Assembly: GCA_023251775.1 (NCBI GenBank)
Contig: JAHEYC010000009.1
Location: 1-57,469 of the forward strand
Direction: 5' to 3'
Origin: Sphingobacteriaceae bacterium
GTDB taxonomy: Bacteria; Bacteroidota; Bacteroidia; B-17B0; Aurantibacillaceae
Length of the DNA stretch: 57,469 nt
Position numbers and translations under genes: made by a program. Every line of letters starts with the position of its first letter. Within the stretch, counting starts at the first letter, position 1. Under the pieces are notes generated by a model that was given only the letters and a program-made list of their open reading frames with translations, had not been told where the DNA came from and made no database searches. Positions 16,342-25,455 of the stretch are shown in pieces.

Positions 16342-19300
16342 ATGATAAATGTAATAAGAGTGCAAAAGAACTTTGTAGTATATAAAAGCAGCGCCGGAAG
16401 TGGTAAAACATTTACCCTGGTAAAAGAATATCTTAAACTTGCTCTTACTGATCCTAAAAAGCTTACTTATAATTTTAAACGCATTCTAGCACTCACGTTC
16501 ACTAATAAGGCCGCCGCAGAAATGCGGATGCGTATTATAAAAGCGTTAACTCATATTTGCGAGGGAAAACCAAACGAACTTGATACACTACTCTGCAAGG
16601 AAATAAATATCGATCAAAAAGAATTAAAAGCAAGGGCTAAGATCCTCATCAATCATATCCTTCATCATTATTCTGATCTTTCAGTAAGCACAATAGATAG
16701 TTTCTCGCACAAAATTGTAAAAACCTTTGCGCACGATCTAAAATTGCCCGTTAATTTTAATTTAGAGATGGATACAGGCGAGTTCTATAATAAAGTAGTA
16801 TCACAACTCATGAGCGAGATCGGCAACGATAGTTCCATTACGTTTCTTTTAAAAGAATTTGCTTTAAATAATTTGGATGAAGAACAAAATTGGGATCCCG
16901 AAAAAAGTATGCAAGAGTTTGCCAAGCTTTTGCAAAAAGAAAATTCGGTGGAGCACGTAAAACATCTGGTATCGCTCAACGAAAAGGAATTAACGGATAT
17001 GAAAGATACCTTAAATCAAAAACTTAAGGACCATAAACTTTTCATTCAGAAAAAAGGTAAGGAAGCAGTTGACCTTATACAAAAACAAGGTTTGAGCGAT
17101 GATGATTTTGCTTATAAAAAAGGCGGTGCGCAAAGTTTTTTTAGAAAATGTGCCGACTTTGAATTAGACGATAGCAACTCTCGAATAAGAACATCACTTG
17201 AGCGAAATGAATGGCTTCCAAAAATTGCTGATGCCGAAACAAAGAACAAGCTTAACGCCATTGCTCCTGAATTGAATAAATTGGGAAATGAATTACTCAC
17301 TTATATAGAGGCGAACAGTGGAAAAATTATATTATATGAACTATTAAGAAAACGCATCTACCCTATTCTGCTTTTGACTAAGATCCAAAGCATAAGTAAT
17401 GACTTAAAACAAGACGAGCAGTTAGTATTTATAGAAGAATTCAATACGCGCATTTTTGATCTTATAAAAAATGAACCTGTGTCGTTTATTTACGAACGTT
17501 TGGGAGAAAGGTATAAGAATTTTTTGCTGGACGAATTTCAAGATACAAGCACGTTGCAATGGCAAAATATTTTACCGCTCATCGAGAACAGTTTGGCCGA
17601 TGGTAATTTTAATTTGGTAGTTGGCGACGGAAAACAAAGTATTTACCGTTGGAGAAATGCCAATGTAAAACAATTTGCTTTACTTCCTCATTTGGAAGGC
17701 ACAGAAACTTCACTTTTAATGGCGCAGCAAGAAGAAGCCCTTATAAGAAATTACAAAGAAGAACAACTCAATGTAAATTACCGCAGCCGAAGCACCATTA
17801 TTGAATTCAATAATAGTTTGTTCTCACATTTAAGTAAAACGCTTTTAAAGGAGGTATACGATAAAATTTATCAAGGACAAGAACAGATCATCAAAAACAA
17901 AGAACTTGGTTATGTCACTATCACCAATGAAACAAAACCAAGTGATGAATTGGAAGAATTTGTTTTTGATACAACATTCCAGCATATTGATCGCTCGCTA
18001 AAAAATGGGTATTCGCTAAAGGACATTTGTATTTTAACCGATTCGAACCGACGGGGAAGTGATATTGCTAATTTTTTAAGTGAGAAAGGTATTCCGGTTA
18101 TTTCAAATGATTCGCTTTTGCTAAGTAATTGCGTAGAGATAAATGCGCTCTCTGCATTTTACCAATATATTCAAAATGGAAAAGATCATATAAGTGCATC
18201 GGTGGTATTGCACTATTTATTATCGGTAAAAAAAACAGATCAAGATCAATTTCATAATGCTGTATTGGGAATTACAACAAAAGATCTTTATCAAACACTT
18301 GCTGAATTGAAAATTTCTATTTCGGAAACAGAATTACAAACCAAAAATCTATTAGACATTGGTATTTATCTTATAGAACGATTAGGAATGGATCAAATTG
18401 ATGCCGCAGGAATTTATCTTCGCTTCTTTTTGGATGAAGTGAGTAAATTCATGAGTACGCAAAATTCGAATGTGAGCGACTTTAATACCTGGTGGGAAAA
18501 ACGATCAAAAGATTCTTCACTTATTATTTCGGAAGGATTGAATGCTGTAAAAATAATGACCATTCATAAAAGTAAAGGTTTAGAATTCCCTATTGTTATA
18601 GCGCCATTTTGTAATTGGAATATTGCCAAGAGTGGCGAACAATGGATAACACTACATGATGAAGATCTTCCAATTCAAAGTGCGTATATTCCTTTAAATA
18701 ATACTACGGCCACTGCAGGTTTTTCTGATGAGCTTGAACAAGAAACTCAAGAACGAATACTAGATAATATCAATAAACTTTATGTGGCATTTACAAGGGC
18801 AGTTGATGAATTGCATATTATTTCTTCCATTTCTACAGGAGATAAACGTCAAACCGTTGATCTTTGGCTTCGTCCTTTTATTGAATCCTCAAACATTCTC
18901 AAAAAAACAGAAAAGGGTTATGAATTAGGTTCTGCAACAAAACCTTCAAAGCCAAGCGAACAAACAAGTGATATCATTAAATTAGAACATTTGAATTTAA
19001 GTTCCGAATTGCATTCTGTAAAAATAAAAGGCAGTTTTTTAAATGGTAGTGAACTTGCAGAAGGTGCTAAACAGAAAGGGATTGTAATGCATTACGTGCT
19101 TTCAAAAATAAAACATGAAGCAGATATTGATCGCGCCTTGCAAGAAGCAGTTTTAGAAGGTATGATAAGTTTAGTTGAGCAAGAAGAATTAAAGATCACC
19201 CTTTTAAAACTCATTCAACATAAAGAATTAAAAGCCTATTACGATCCAACAAAAAAGATCTATACCGAAAAAGATATCTTAATGGATACCGGCGAAATTT

Positions 19301-19491
19301 TACGTCCCGACCGCATTGTCATATCCGAAAATGAGGCCTGCATTATTGATTATAAAACCGGGAAGGAAAACCCTGCTAAGTACGAGCGGCAAATGAAAGA
19401 CTACCAATGGGCGCTTGAAAAAATGGGGTACCAAAACATCAAAAAATTGCTGGTTTATATTGAAGAACTTAAAATAATTGAAGTATATTAG
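16342..19491 (+). CDS. RecB/AddA-like UvrD-family helicase with C-terminal nuclease domain
   Basis: ATP-dependent DNA helicase-nuclease for double-strand break repair. Superfamily 1 motifs are in order: Walker A SSAGSGKTF (about 17-25), LTFTNKAAAEM (motif Ia), motif II as DEFQDTS (about 395), VGDGKQSIYRWR (motif III), VNYRSR (motif IV), MTIHKSKGLEFP (motif V) and LYVAFTRAVDELH (motif VI). The C terminus has a PD-(D/E)XK nuclease core (DRIV..IIDYKTGK, about 985-1010). An AddB/RecC partner is not adjacent. ATG 16342 follows a hairpin directly; GTG 16360 (MQKNFVVYK) is a good alternative start. First gene of a three-gene run with the M13 peptidase and dacB. Confidence 0.92.
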   Translation: MINVIRVQKNFVVYKSSAGSGKTFTLVKEYLKLALTDPKKLTYNFKRILALTFTNKAAAEMRMRIIKALTHICEGKPNELDTLLCKEINIDQKELKARAKILINHILHHYSDLSVSTIDSFSHKIVKTFAHDLKLPVNFNLEMDTGEFYNKVVSQLMSEIGNDSSITFLLKEFALNNLDEEQNWDPEKSMQEFAKLLQKENSVEHVKHLVSLNEKELTDMKDTLNQKLKDHKLFIQKKGKEAVDLIQKQGLSDDDFAYKKGGAQSFFRKCADFELDDSNSRIRTSLERNEWLPKIADAETKNKLNAIAPELNKLGNELLTYIEANSGKIILYELLRKRIYPILLLTKIQSISNDLKQDEQLVFIEEFNTRIFDLIKNEPVSFIYERLGERYKNFLLDEFQDTSTLQWQNILPLIENSLADGNFNLVVGDGKQSIYRWRNANVKQFALLPHLEGTETSLLMAQQEEALIRNYKEEQLNVNYRSRSTIIEFNNSLFSHLSKTLLKEVYDKIYQGQEQIIKNKELGYVTITNETKPSDELEEFVFDTTFQHIDRSLKNGYSLKDICILTDSNRRGSDIANFLSEKGIPVISNDSLLLSNCVEINALSAFYQYIQNGKDHISASVVLHYLLSVKKTDQDQFHNAVLGITTKDLYQTLAELKISISETELQTKNLLDIGIYLIERLGMDQIDAAGIYLRFFLDEVSKFMSTQNSNVSDFNTWWEKRSKDSSLIISEGLNAVKIMTIHKSKGLEFPIVIAPFCNWNIAKSGEQWITLHDEDLPIQSAYIPLNNTTATAGFSDELEQETQERILDNINKLYVAFTRAVDELHIISSISTGDKRQTVDLWLRPFIESSNILKKTEKGYELGSATKPSKPSEQTSDIIKLEHLNLSSELHSVKIKGSFLNGSELAEGAKQKGIVMHYVLSKIKHEADIDRALQEAVLEGMISLVEQEELKITLLKLIQHKELKAYYDPTKKIYTEKDILMDTGEILRPDRIVISENEACIIDYKTGKENPAKYERQMKDYQWALEKMGYQNIKKLLVYIEELKIIEVY

Positions 19492-19505
19492 TGTCTTATA
19501 AACCT

Positions 19506-21512
19506 ATGAAAAAACTACTTTATTCAGCGGCATTTTTAACCTGTTTAGGTCTTGATGCACAAAACCCCGGCATCCGTTTAAATTATATTGATTCGAGCGC
19601 AAAACCCGGAAATGATTTTTATACATTCTGTAACGGTAAATGGCAAAAATCATTTAAACTTTCGGAAAGTGATTCGCGTTACGGAAGTTTTAACGAGATA
19701 AACGATAATAATTTAAAGAATATCTATACGATCTATACCTTAGCTTCCAATGATAAAACGGCGAAGCCCGGAAGTAATGCTCAAAAGCTGAGAGATTTTT
19801 ATAATACCGCCATGGATTCTACCAAGGCAAATGCTTTGGGAATAAAACCTATTCAACCGCTTTTACAACAAATTGATAAGGTAAAAACGGCCGAAGAGAT
19901 AGTTATGCTCAAGAGTAATTTGGATATGATCGGAATACGTTTGTTCTATGCCGGCGGTGTTGATCCGGATCTTAAAAATAGTAAACGTAATTTATTTCAA
20001 TTCAATCAAGCGGGATATGGTTTAGGTGATAAGGATTTTTACTATAATCCTAAATTTGAAAAATTAGTTGGGAAATATAAAGAGCATATTGCAAAAATGT
20101 TGGTATTGGCGGGCGAAGACCAAGCTAAAGCAACACAGATCTCACAACAAATATTTGAACTGGAAAAAAAGATCCTCGACAAAGGAAAAACAACACCTGA
20201 AATGCGTGATCCGGAAAAATTGTATAATCCGGTTGGTAAAGCCGATCTTGCTAAACTGGCGCCCCTATTTAAATTTGATTCGTATTTTAAAAGTTTAGGA
20301 ATTGTACAACCTGATACAGTTATCCTTCATTCATTGGAGTATTTTTCTGCTTTGAATGCGATCATTGCAAGTACCGATGTAAGCACCCTTAAAAATTATA
20401 CCAAATGGTTAGTGATCCACGAAGCTGCGCCATTTCTTTCCAAAGAATTTGTGAACGAGAATTTTGATTTCTATGGTAAAACATTAAGCGGGGCGCAAAT
20501 TCAAAAAGTAAGATGGCAACGCGTTCATAATATTGTGAATGGTACGCTTGGTGATATTATTTCGGAAGCCTATGTAAAAAAATATTTTCCGCAATCATCA
20601 AAAGATAAATTATTAGCGCTTATTGATAATCTTATTGCAGCTTACCGCGAGCGAATTGACAGCCGACCTTGGATGGATGCCGCAACAAAAAAACAAGCGC
20701 ATCGTAAACTTGATCTACTCATCAAAAAAATTGGTTTCCCTGATAAATGGAAGAATTATTCCACTTTGCAAATTGCAACCAATTCGTATTGGGAAAATGT
20801 AGTAAAAGCCACCAATTTTGCCATCAAAGAAAATTTAGCAGAGCTTAAAACACCTGTTGATCGTTACAAATGGTTAATGACGCCTGTGATGGTGAATGCT
20901 TATTATAATCCTACAACTAACGAGATCACTTTTCCTGCAGCCATTTTACAACCACCGTTTTATGATGTAACGGCGGAAGACGCTGCCAATTACGGGACCA
21001 TGGGCGCTATTATTGGTCACGAATTAACTCACGGATTTGATGATCAAGGCGCGCAATTTGATGCAGAGGGAAATTTAAAGAATTGGTGGAGCGAACAAGA
21101 CCTTAAGAATTTTAAAGTAAAGCAAGAAGCAATTGTAAAACAATTTGATGGATACATTGCTATTGATAGCACGCACGTAAATGGTTCGCAAACGCAAGGA
21201 GAAAATATTGCGGATCTTGGGGGATTAACGATGGCGTATTACGCTTATAAAAAATCATTAAAAGCACAAAAATCAAAAGTGATTGGCGGGTTTACCGGCG
21301 AGCAACGTTTATTTATTGCTTGGTGTCAAGGTTGGAAAACAGTAAGCCGTGATGCGGAATTAAAACGTTTGATCACGGTTGATTTTCATAGTCCGGGTTA
21401 TTTTAGAGCATGGGCACCGCTTACCAACATGAAAGAATTTTATGAGGCCTTTGATGTAAAACCGGGCGACAAACTTTATATAGCTCCCGAAAAACGAATC
21501 GAGATCTGGTAA
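19506..21512 (+). CDS. M13 family (neprilysin/PepO-like) zinc metallopeptidase
   Basis: Secreted or periplasmic zinc endopeptidase cleaving peptides. Signal peptide in residues 1-19 (ending LDAQ). N-terminal M13 helical domain starts with PGNDFYTFCNGKW. Zinc-binding IGHELTHGFDDQG (HExxH, about residue 503) and the third ligand Glu in ENIADLGGL (about 566) are both intact. The C-terminal block with LITVDFHSPGYFRAW is also typical. ATG 19506 is preferred to GTG 19491, which overlaps the helicase stop, because it begins the signal peptide. About 668 residues, normal length. The substrate is unknown. Confidence 0.93.
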   Translation: MKKLLYSAAFLTCLGLDAQNPGIRLNYIDSSAKPGNDFYTFCNGKWQKSFKLSESDSRYGSFNEINDNNLKNIYTIYTLASNDKTAKPGSNAQKLRDFYNTAMDSTKANALGIKPIQPLLQQIDKVKTAEEIVMLKSNLDMIGIRLFYAGGVDPDLKNSKRNLFQFNQAGYGLGDKDFYYNPKFEKLVGKYKEHIAKMLVLAGEDQAKATQISQQIFELEKKILDKGKTTPEMRDPEKLYNPVGKADLAKLAPLFKFDSYFKSLGIVQPDTVILHSLEYFSALNAIIASTDVSTLKNYTKWLVIHEAAPFLSKEFVNENFDFYGKTLSGAQIQKVRWQRVHNIVNGTLGDIISEAYVKKYFPQSSKDKLLALIDNLIAAYRERIDSRPWMDAATKKQAHRKLDLLIKKIGFPDKWKNYSTLQIATNSYWENVVKATNFAIKENLAELKTPVDRYKWLMTPVMVNAYYNPTTNEITFPAAILQPPFYDVTAEDAANYGTMGAIIGHELTHGFDDQGAQFDAEGNLKNWWSEQDLKNFKVKQEAIVKQFDGYIAIDSTHVNGSQTQGENIADLGGLTMAYYAYKKSLKAQKSKVIGGFTGEQRLFIAWCQGWKTVSRDAELKRLITVDFHSPGYFRAWAPLTNMKEFYEAFDVKPGDKLYIAPEKRIEIW

Positions 21513-22933
21513 TGAAAAAAATACTCTTCGGCTTTTTAATTGCTCCATATATATTTGTTGCGCAACTCAACAAATTTATTGCCGAGTGGGCCGAAGATAA
21601 AGATCTAAAAAGCGCTGTACTCAGCTATTGTGTTTACGATTATAAAAACGATCTGGTATTAGCCGAAAATAATGCGCATACCTTTATGATCCCCGCCAGC
21701 ACTATGAAAGCCATTACTACGGCGGCGGCATTAAAAACATTAGGAAATAACTACAGATTCCAAACTAAAATTGCGTATACCGGAAAATTTACCAAAGAAA
21801 CCGGCGTTGTTGATGGCGATGTTTTGATCATTGGCAGCGGAGACCCAACCATTCAATCAGAAAGTTTTTATAAACCCGATTCAACAGGTTTGATGGATAA
21901 ATGGGCTCAAGCATTAAGTGCAGCAGGCGTAAAAGAAATAAAAGGAAAAATTATTGGCGATGGCTCGGCTTGGGAACATCAAGTGCCGGGCAATTGGATC
22001 TGGGCCGATATTGGAAATTATTTTGGTGCTGTGCCTTGCGCTTTATCATTTATGGATAATAAATTTAAAGTGATATTTAATAGTAAGGAAGCAGGAAGTA
22101 CGGTGGAAATGGTAAAAATAATTCCTGAATCGCTTACGGCAAAAATGACCATAGTAAATAAAGTCATTGCTAAAGGAACAGAGGACGAAGCTTTTGTTTA
22201 TGGAGATCCGTTTGGGTATACAAAATATATTTCCGGTAAAATTCCGCCCAACAAAAAGAATTTTGAAGTGGAGGCCTCTATGCCCGACCCTGCTTTAATT
22301 TGTGCGGAGAGTTTATTGAACTCTTTAAAAAAGACTGGGATAAAATGTAATAATATTGCCGCAAGCACTTACGAAAAAAGAGATACAAGCGTAAAATGCG
22401 TTACGTTGTACACGCACTATTCCCCTTCTCTCGAAAAAATTGTTCAGGTAACAAATATTACCAGCAATAATTTATTTGCTGAAACATTATTAAGGGCCAT
22501 GGCGTATGGAAGTCCCTCGAACGGAATTGAATTAGTGAAAAAATTCTTAGTAGCCAAAGGAATTGAAACTTCCGAATTATACATGACCGATGGCAGCGGT
22601 TTATCTCGCGCCGATCTTGTTACTACAACCTTGCAAGCAAAAATGTTAGGGAAAATTCAAGAGGATAATATGATCGCCAAAAGTTTTTATAATTCATTGC
22701 CCATTGCCGGCAAACAAGGTAGTATGAGCAATATTGGCAAGGGAACTTATATTGAAGGAAAAATGCGCGCTAAAACCGGTTATATCAATAGAGCGCGTGG
22801 CTATTGCGGTTACATTACCACAAAAACAGGAAAAGAATTGTCGTTCTCCATTCTTTTTAATAATTACAATTGCAGCGCTAAAGAAGCAAAAGTTAAGATC
22901 GAGAAATTTTTGGTGGCTTTGGGGGAGGAGTAG
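21512..22933 (+). CDS. dacB: D-alanyl-D-alanine carboxypeptidase/endopeptidase (PBP4 type)
   Basis: Low-molecular-weight class C penicillin-binding protein acting on periplasmic peptidoglycan. Signal peptide in residues 1-18 (FVAQ). The active-site triad of motifs is complete: SxxK as STMK (about 63-66), SxN as SNN (about 317) and KTG (about 421). The inserted domains between the first two motifs (DVLIIGSGDPT, then VPGNWIWADIGNYFGA) are those of the DacB/PBP4 family. Its ATG overlaps the TAA of the M13 peptidase (TAATG), so it is co-translated. 473 residues. Confidence 0.93.
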   Translation: MKKILFGFLIAPYIFVAQLNKFIAEWAEDKDLKSAVLSYCVYDYKNDLVLAENNAHTFMIPASTMKAITTAAALKTLGNNYRFQTKIAYTGKFTKETGVVDGDVLIIGSGDPTIQSESFYKPDSTGLMDKWAQALSAAGVKEIKGKIIGDGSAWEHQVPGNWIWADIGNYFGAVPCALSFMDNKFKVIFNSKEAGSTVEMVKIIPESLTAKMTIVNKVIAKGTEDEAFVYGDPFGYTKYISGKIPPNKKNFEVEASMPDPALICAESLLNSLKKTGIKCNNIAASTYEKRDTSVKCVTLYTHYSPSLEKIVQVTNITSNNLFAETLLRAMAYGSPSNGIELVKKFLVAKGIETSELYMTDGSGLSRADLVTTTLQAKMLGKIQEDNMIAKSFYNSLPIAGKQGSMSNIGKGTYIEGKMRAKTGYINRARGYCGYITTKTGKELSFSILFNNYNCSAKEAKVKIEKFLVALGEE

Positions 22934-22952
22934 ATGGGCCTTCTTGCCTCTG

Positions 22953-23615
22953 TTATAAGCTGGCTTTTATTCTTTTTTTGAGTTCATTTTTTGCTTTCTC
23001 AAGATCCGTAGATAGTTCTTTTTCAATATCCTTAATTAGGGTTCTACCATAAAACCACAGAAATTTATCTATTTGATAGTTTGAGTAATTCCCAAGTTTA
23101 AAAGCCTCTTTAAACTCACAAAATGTGTCATAGAACTCTAAATAGTTTTTAGGGTTTGAAAAAACAATTTTTGATTTATTCTTCTGACCTAAATAACCTT
23201 TTATTACTATCCAAATATAACTGTCATAGATTGGAATTTTCTTATTGCTTAAGAAGTGAACATACTTTGATGCAAATGATAAATTGTTCCTCCTAAAATT
23301 TTCATCCTTTTCGTTTTTCCATTCGATTCTTGAAATTTTATCGACATAATTTATAAAGTCTTCGATTTTTTCAAGTTTATAATTTTCTCTGGATGTTTTA
23401 GAAATTTGGTCAACAACTGGGTTAATATTTGTAATAGCTGTTGAATAAATTTTATTTAAGGCGGCTACTTTAATAAGGACGTCGTATTTGTTCTTATCAT
23501 CATTAAACACAATAAATAATTTTTGTAGTTTTTCATTAAGTTCATCACCTTCAATTTTGGAATAATTTTCATGAGTTAAATTAATGAAATTGTCGTCTGG
23601 AAGTTTTAGTTTCAT
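22953..23615 (-). CDS. unrecognised protein with a possible HhH-glycosylase-like core
   Basis: I do not recognise this 220-residue protein with certainty. It is soluble, rich in Lys, Asn and Ile, with no signal peptide or membrane segment. The middle block LSFASKYVHFL, followed after a few residues by PIYDSYIW (about 110-130), and the C-terminal IDKFLWFYGR resemble the SFxxKxLhF ... PIyDs pattern of some helix-hairpin-helix/OGG-fold proteins, in which the Lys and Asp are catalytic. That is inference only. The DNA looks more AT-rich than both neighbours. It is convergent with dacB (19-nt gap) and has its own upstream TATATTTA. A housekeeping role is unlikely; recent acquisition is possible. 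Confidence 0.6.
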   Translation of the reverse strand: MKLKLPDDNFINLTHENYSKIEGDELNEKLQKLFIVFNDDKNKYDVLIKVAALNKIYSTAITNINPVVDQISKTSRENYKLEKIEDFINYVDKISRIEWKNEKDENFRRNNLSFASKYVHFLSNKKIPIYDSYIWIVIKGYLGQKNKSKIVFSNPKNYLEFYDTFCEFKEAFKLGNYSNYQIDKFLWFYGRTLIKDIEKELSTDLEKAKNELKKRIKASL

Positions 23616-23736
23616 TTAACGGAATTGTCAATTTGATGTTGAATTGTAAATATAGCTTATTTTATCTTCCTTTTTAAAGGTTCACAACAACAATAAGAAT
23701 GTCCGCTCCAATCGTGAGTCCAACCTCTTCATTATC

Positions 23737-25386
23737 CTACATCAATATCAACCGCTTTGTTATCTCCACCTTATCACTTCTCACCCTCACAAAATAAATT
23801 CCAGCCTTATTTTTTGAAAGATCCAATTTTTCACCTGAGCGGATCACACTTTCGTTAACGATCTCTCCTTGTGCATTCATCACAACAACTTTATATTCCT
23901 GCCCGGGATCAAACTCATTTTTTATTGCGATAGAAACTTCCCCTTGCGATGGATTTGGAAAAAGTTCAAACACTAATTCGTTCTTGTATGTAGAAGGAGT
24001 GAGCCCTGTTGTTACATAACCCAATTTTGCGGTCATTACATCAGCATTACCAACATTGTTTAAATTGGTGCTTCCAATATTAAAAGAGCCGCTAAAAAAA
24101 TAACCTGTTACATAAATTCCTCCTGCTCCATCAACCCCTATTCCACTGGTTCCATCGTCGGAAAGTCCACCAATATTATCTACCCAAACTTCATTTCCAT
24201 TTGGATCGTATATAGCCACAAAGGCATCGCCAATTCCGTTATTTGTTATGGTATAAGTATTAAATACCATGGAGGAACTATGTAAGTGGCCGGTAATAAA
24301 AATATTTCCAAACTGATCGTTACAAATATCGTAGCCGATTTCGTCTAAAGAACCTCCGGCCGTTCTACTCCACACAACATTGCCTGCACTATTATATTTC
24401 ACCAAAAAAAGATCACCACTGGCAATGGCTGTGTTTGTATACGTTGTAGAACCAAACGTTATTTGTGTGCTTTTAAAATATCCGGTAACTAAAATATTAT
24501 TTTGTTGATCTAAGGTTATACCATAAGCACTATCATCAAAATTACCACCCGAAGAATTTGCCCAAATAGCATTTGCGTTATTATCAAACTTGGCAACAAA
24601 CAAGTCGCTGTTCGACCCTGAAGAATTTGCTAAGGTAGTTGTACCAATAACCAAAGTTTGACTGCTAAAACTCCCAATCAAAAATACATTTCCTGTTGCA
24701 TCAACTGCTAAGTCATTCGCAATATCTAAAAAAACATCGCCCATACTTACGGCAATTAAAGGCAAACCACTACTCGAATATTTTGCCAAAAAAATATCTC
24801 CAACACCATTATTTGTAAGTGTAGATGTCCCAAAAGTTAAACTTCCGCTTTGATATGATCCCGTAATAAAAACATTTCCTGTATTATCGCAAGCAATATT
24901 ATTTCCTTCCTCCGAATTTGAATCCCCTGCACCGGCCGCCCAGAGCACGTTTCCGCCTGCATCATATTTTACTATAAAAACATCGGTGCCGCCCGAATTT
25001 GTAAGGGTAAAAGTTCCAAAAACAATAGTACCCGAAAAATAGCCCGTTACATAAACTTCTCCACTTGCATTTAAAGTTATTCCCGAACCCGCATCATCAA
25101 AAACACTGCCCGCACTTTTTGCCCAAAGCACCGTTCCTGTATTATTATATTTAACGGTATACATATCATAATTTCCAATATTGGTTAATGTATAAGTTCC
25201 AAATACAATGGTAGGACTAAAAAAATAACCGGTGATATAAGAATTACCAAGAGCATCAACCACAATACTTGTTGAATTATCGGAGGCATTACCTCCATTG
25301 CCAGAGGCCCATTGCCAAGAAGGAATTTGTGCTTTTGTAAAAAGGCATGAACAGGAAATAAAAATTATGAGTACTGTTCTCATCAT
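23737..25386 (-). CDS. SBBP-repeat beta-propeller protein with T9SS type A sorting domain
   Basis: Secreted protein. Signal peptide (residues 1-20, ending TKAQ). About nine SBBP-type blades of roughly 50 residues, each with GNSYITGYF / GDIFLVKYN-like strands, form a predicted beta-propeller (residues 25-460). The last 80 residues are a type A C-terminal domain (ELFPNPSQGEVSI ... GIYFVRV ... KRLILM), the signal for export by the type IX system and anchoring to A-LPS. Last gene of the leftward SprB-like locus, 69 nt after the OmpA gene. Function unknown; surface adhesion or glycan contact is plausible. Two adjacent ATGs (25386, 25383) could start it. Confidence 0.85.
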   Translation of the reverse strand: MMRTVLIIFISCSCLFTKAQIPSWQWASGNGGNASDNSTSIVVDALGNSYITGYFFSPTIVFGTYTLTNIGNYDMYTVKYNNTGTVLWAKSAGSVFDDAGSGITLNASGEVYVTGYFSGTIVFGTFTLTNSGGTDVFIVKYDAGGNVLWAAGAGDSNSEEGNNIACDNTGNVFITGSYQSGSLTFGTSTLTNNGVGDIFLAKYSSSGLPLIAVSMGDVFLDIANDLAVDATGNVFLIGSFSSQTLVIGTTTLANSSGSNSDLFVAKFDNNANAIWANSSGGNFDDSAYGITLDQQNNILVTGYFKSTQITFGSTTYTNTAIASGDLFLVKYNSAGNVVWSRTAGGSLDEIGYDICNDQFGNIFITGHLHSSSMVFNTYTITNNGIGDAFVAIYDPNGNEVWVDNIGGLSDDGTSGIGVDGAGGIYVTGYFFSGSFNIGSTNLNNVGNADVMTAKLGYVTTGLTPSTYKNELVFELFPNPSQGEVSIAIKNEFDPGQEYKVVVMNAQGEIVNESVIRSGEKLDLSKNKAGIYFVRVRSDKVEITKRLILM

Positions 25387-25455
25387 AGTGTTTTGCTTCT
25401 CAATTTAAACGAAACAATATTGCCTTGCGTTTGGCTGAGAATTTGATGGACGAAA

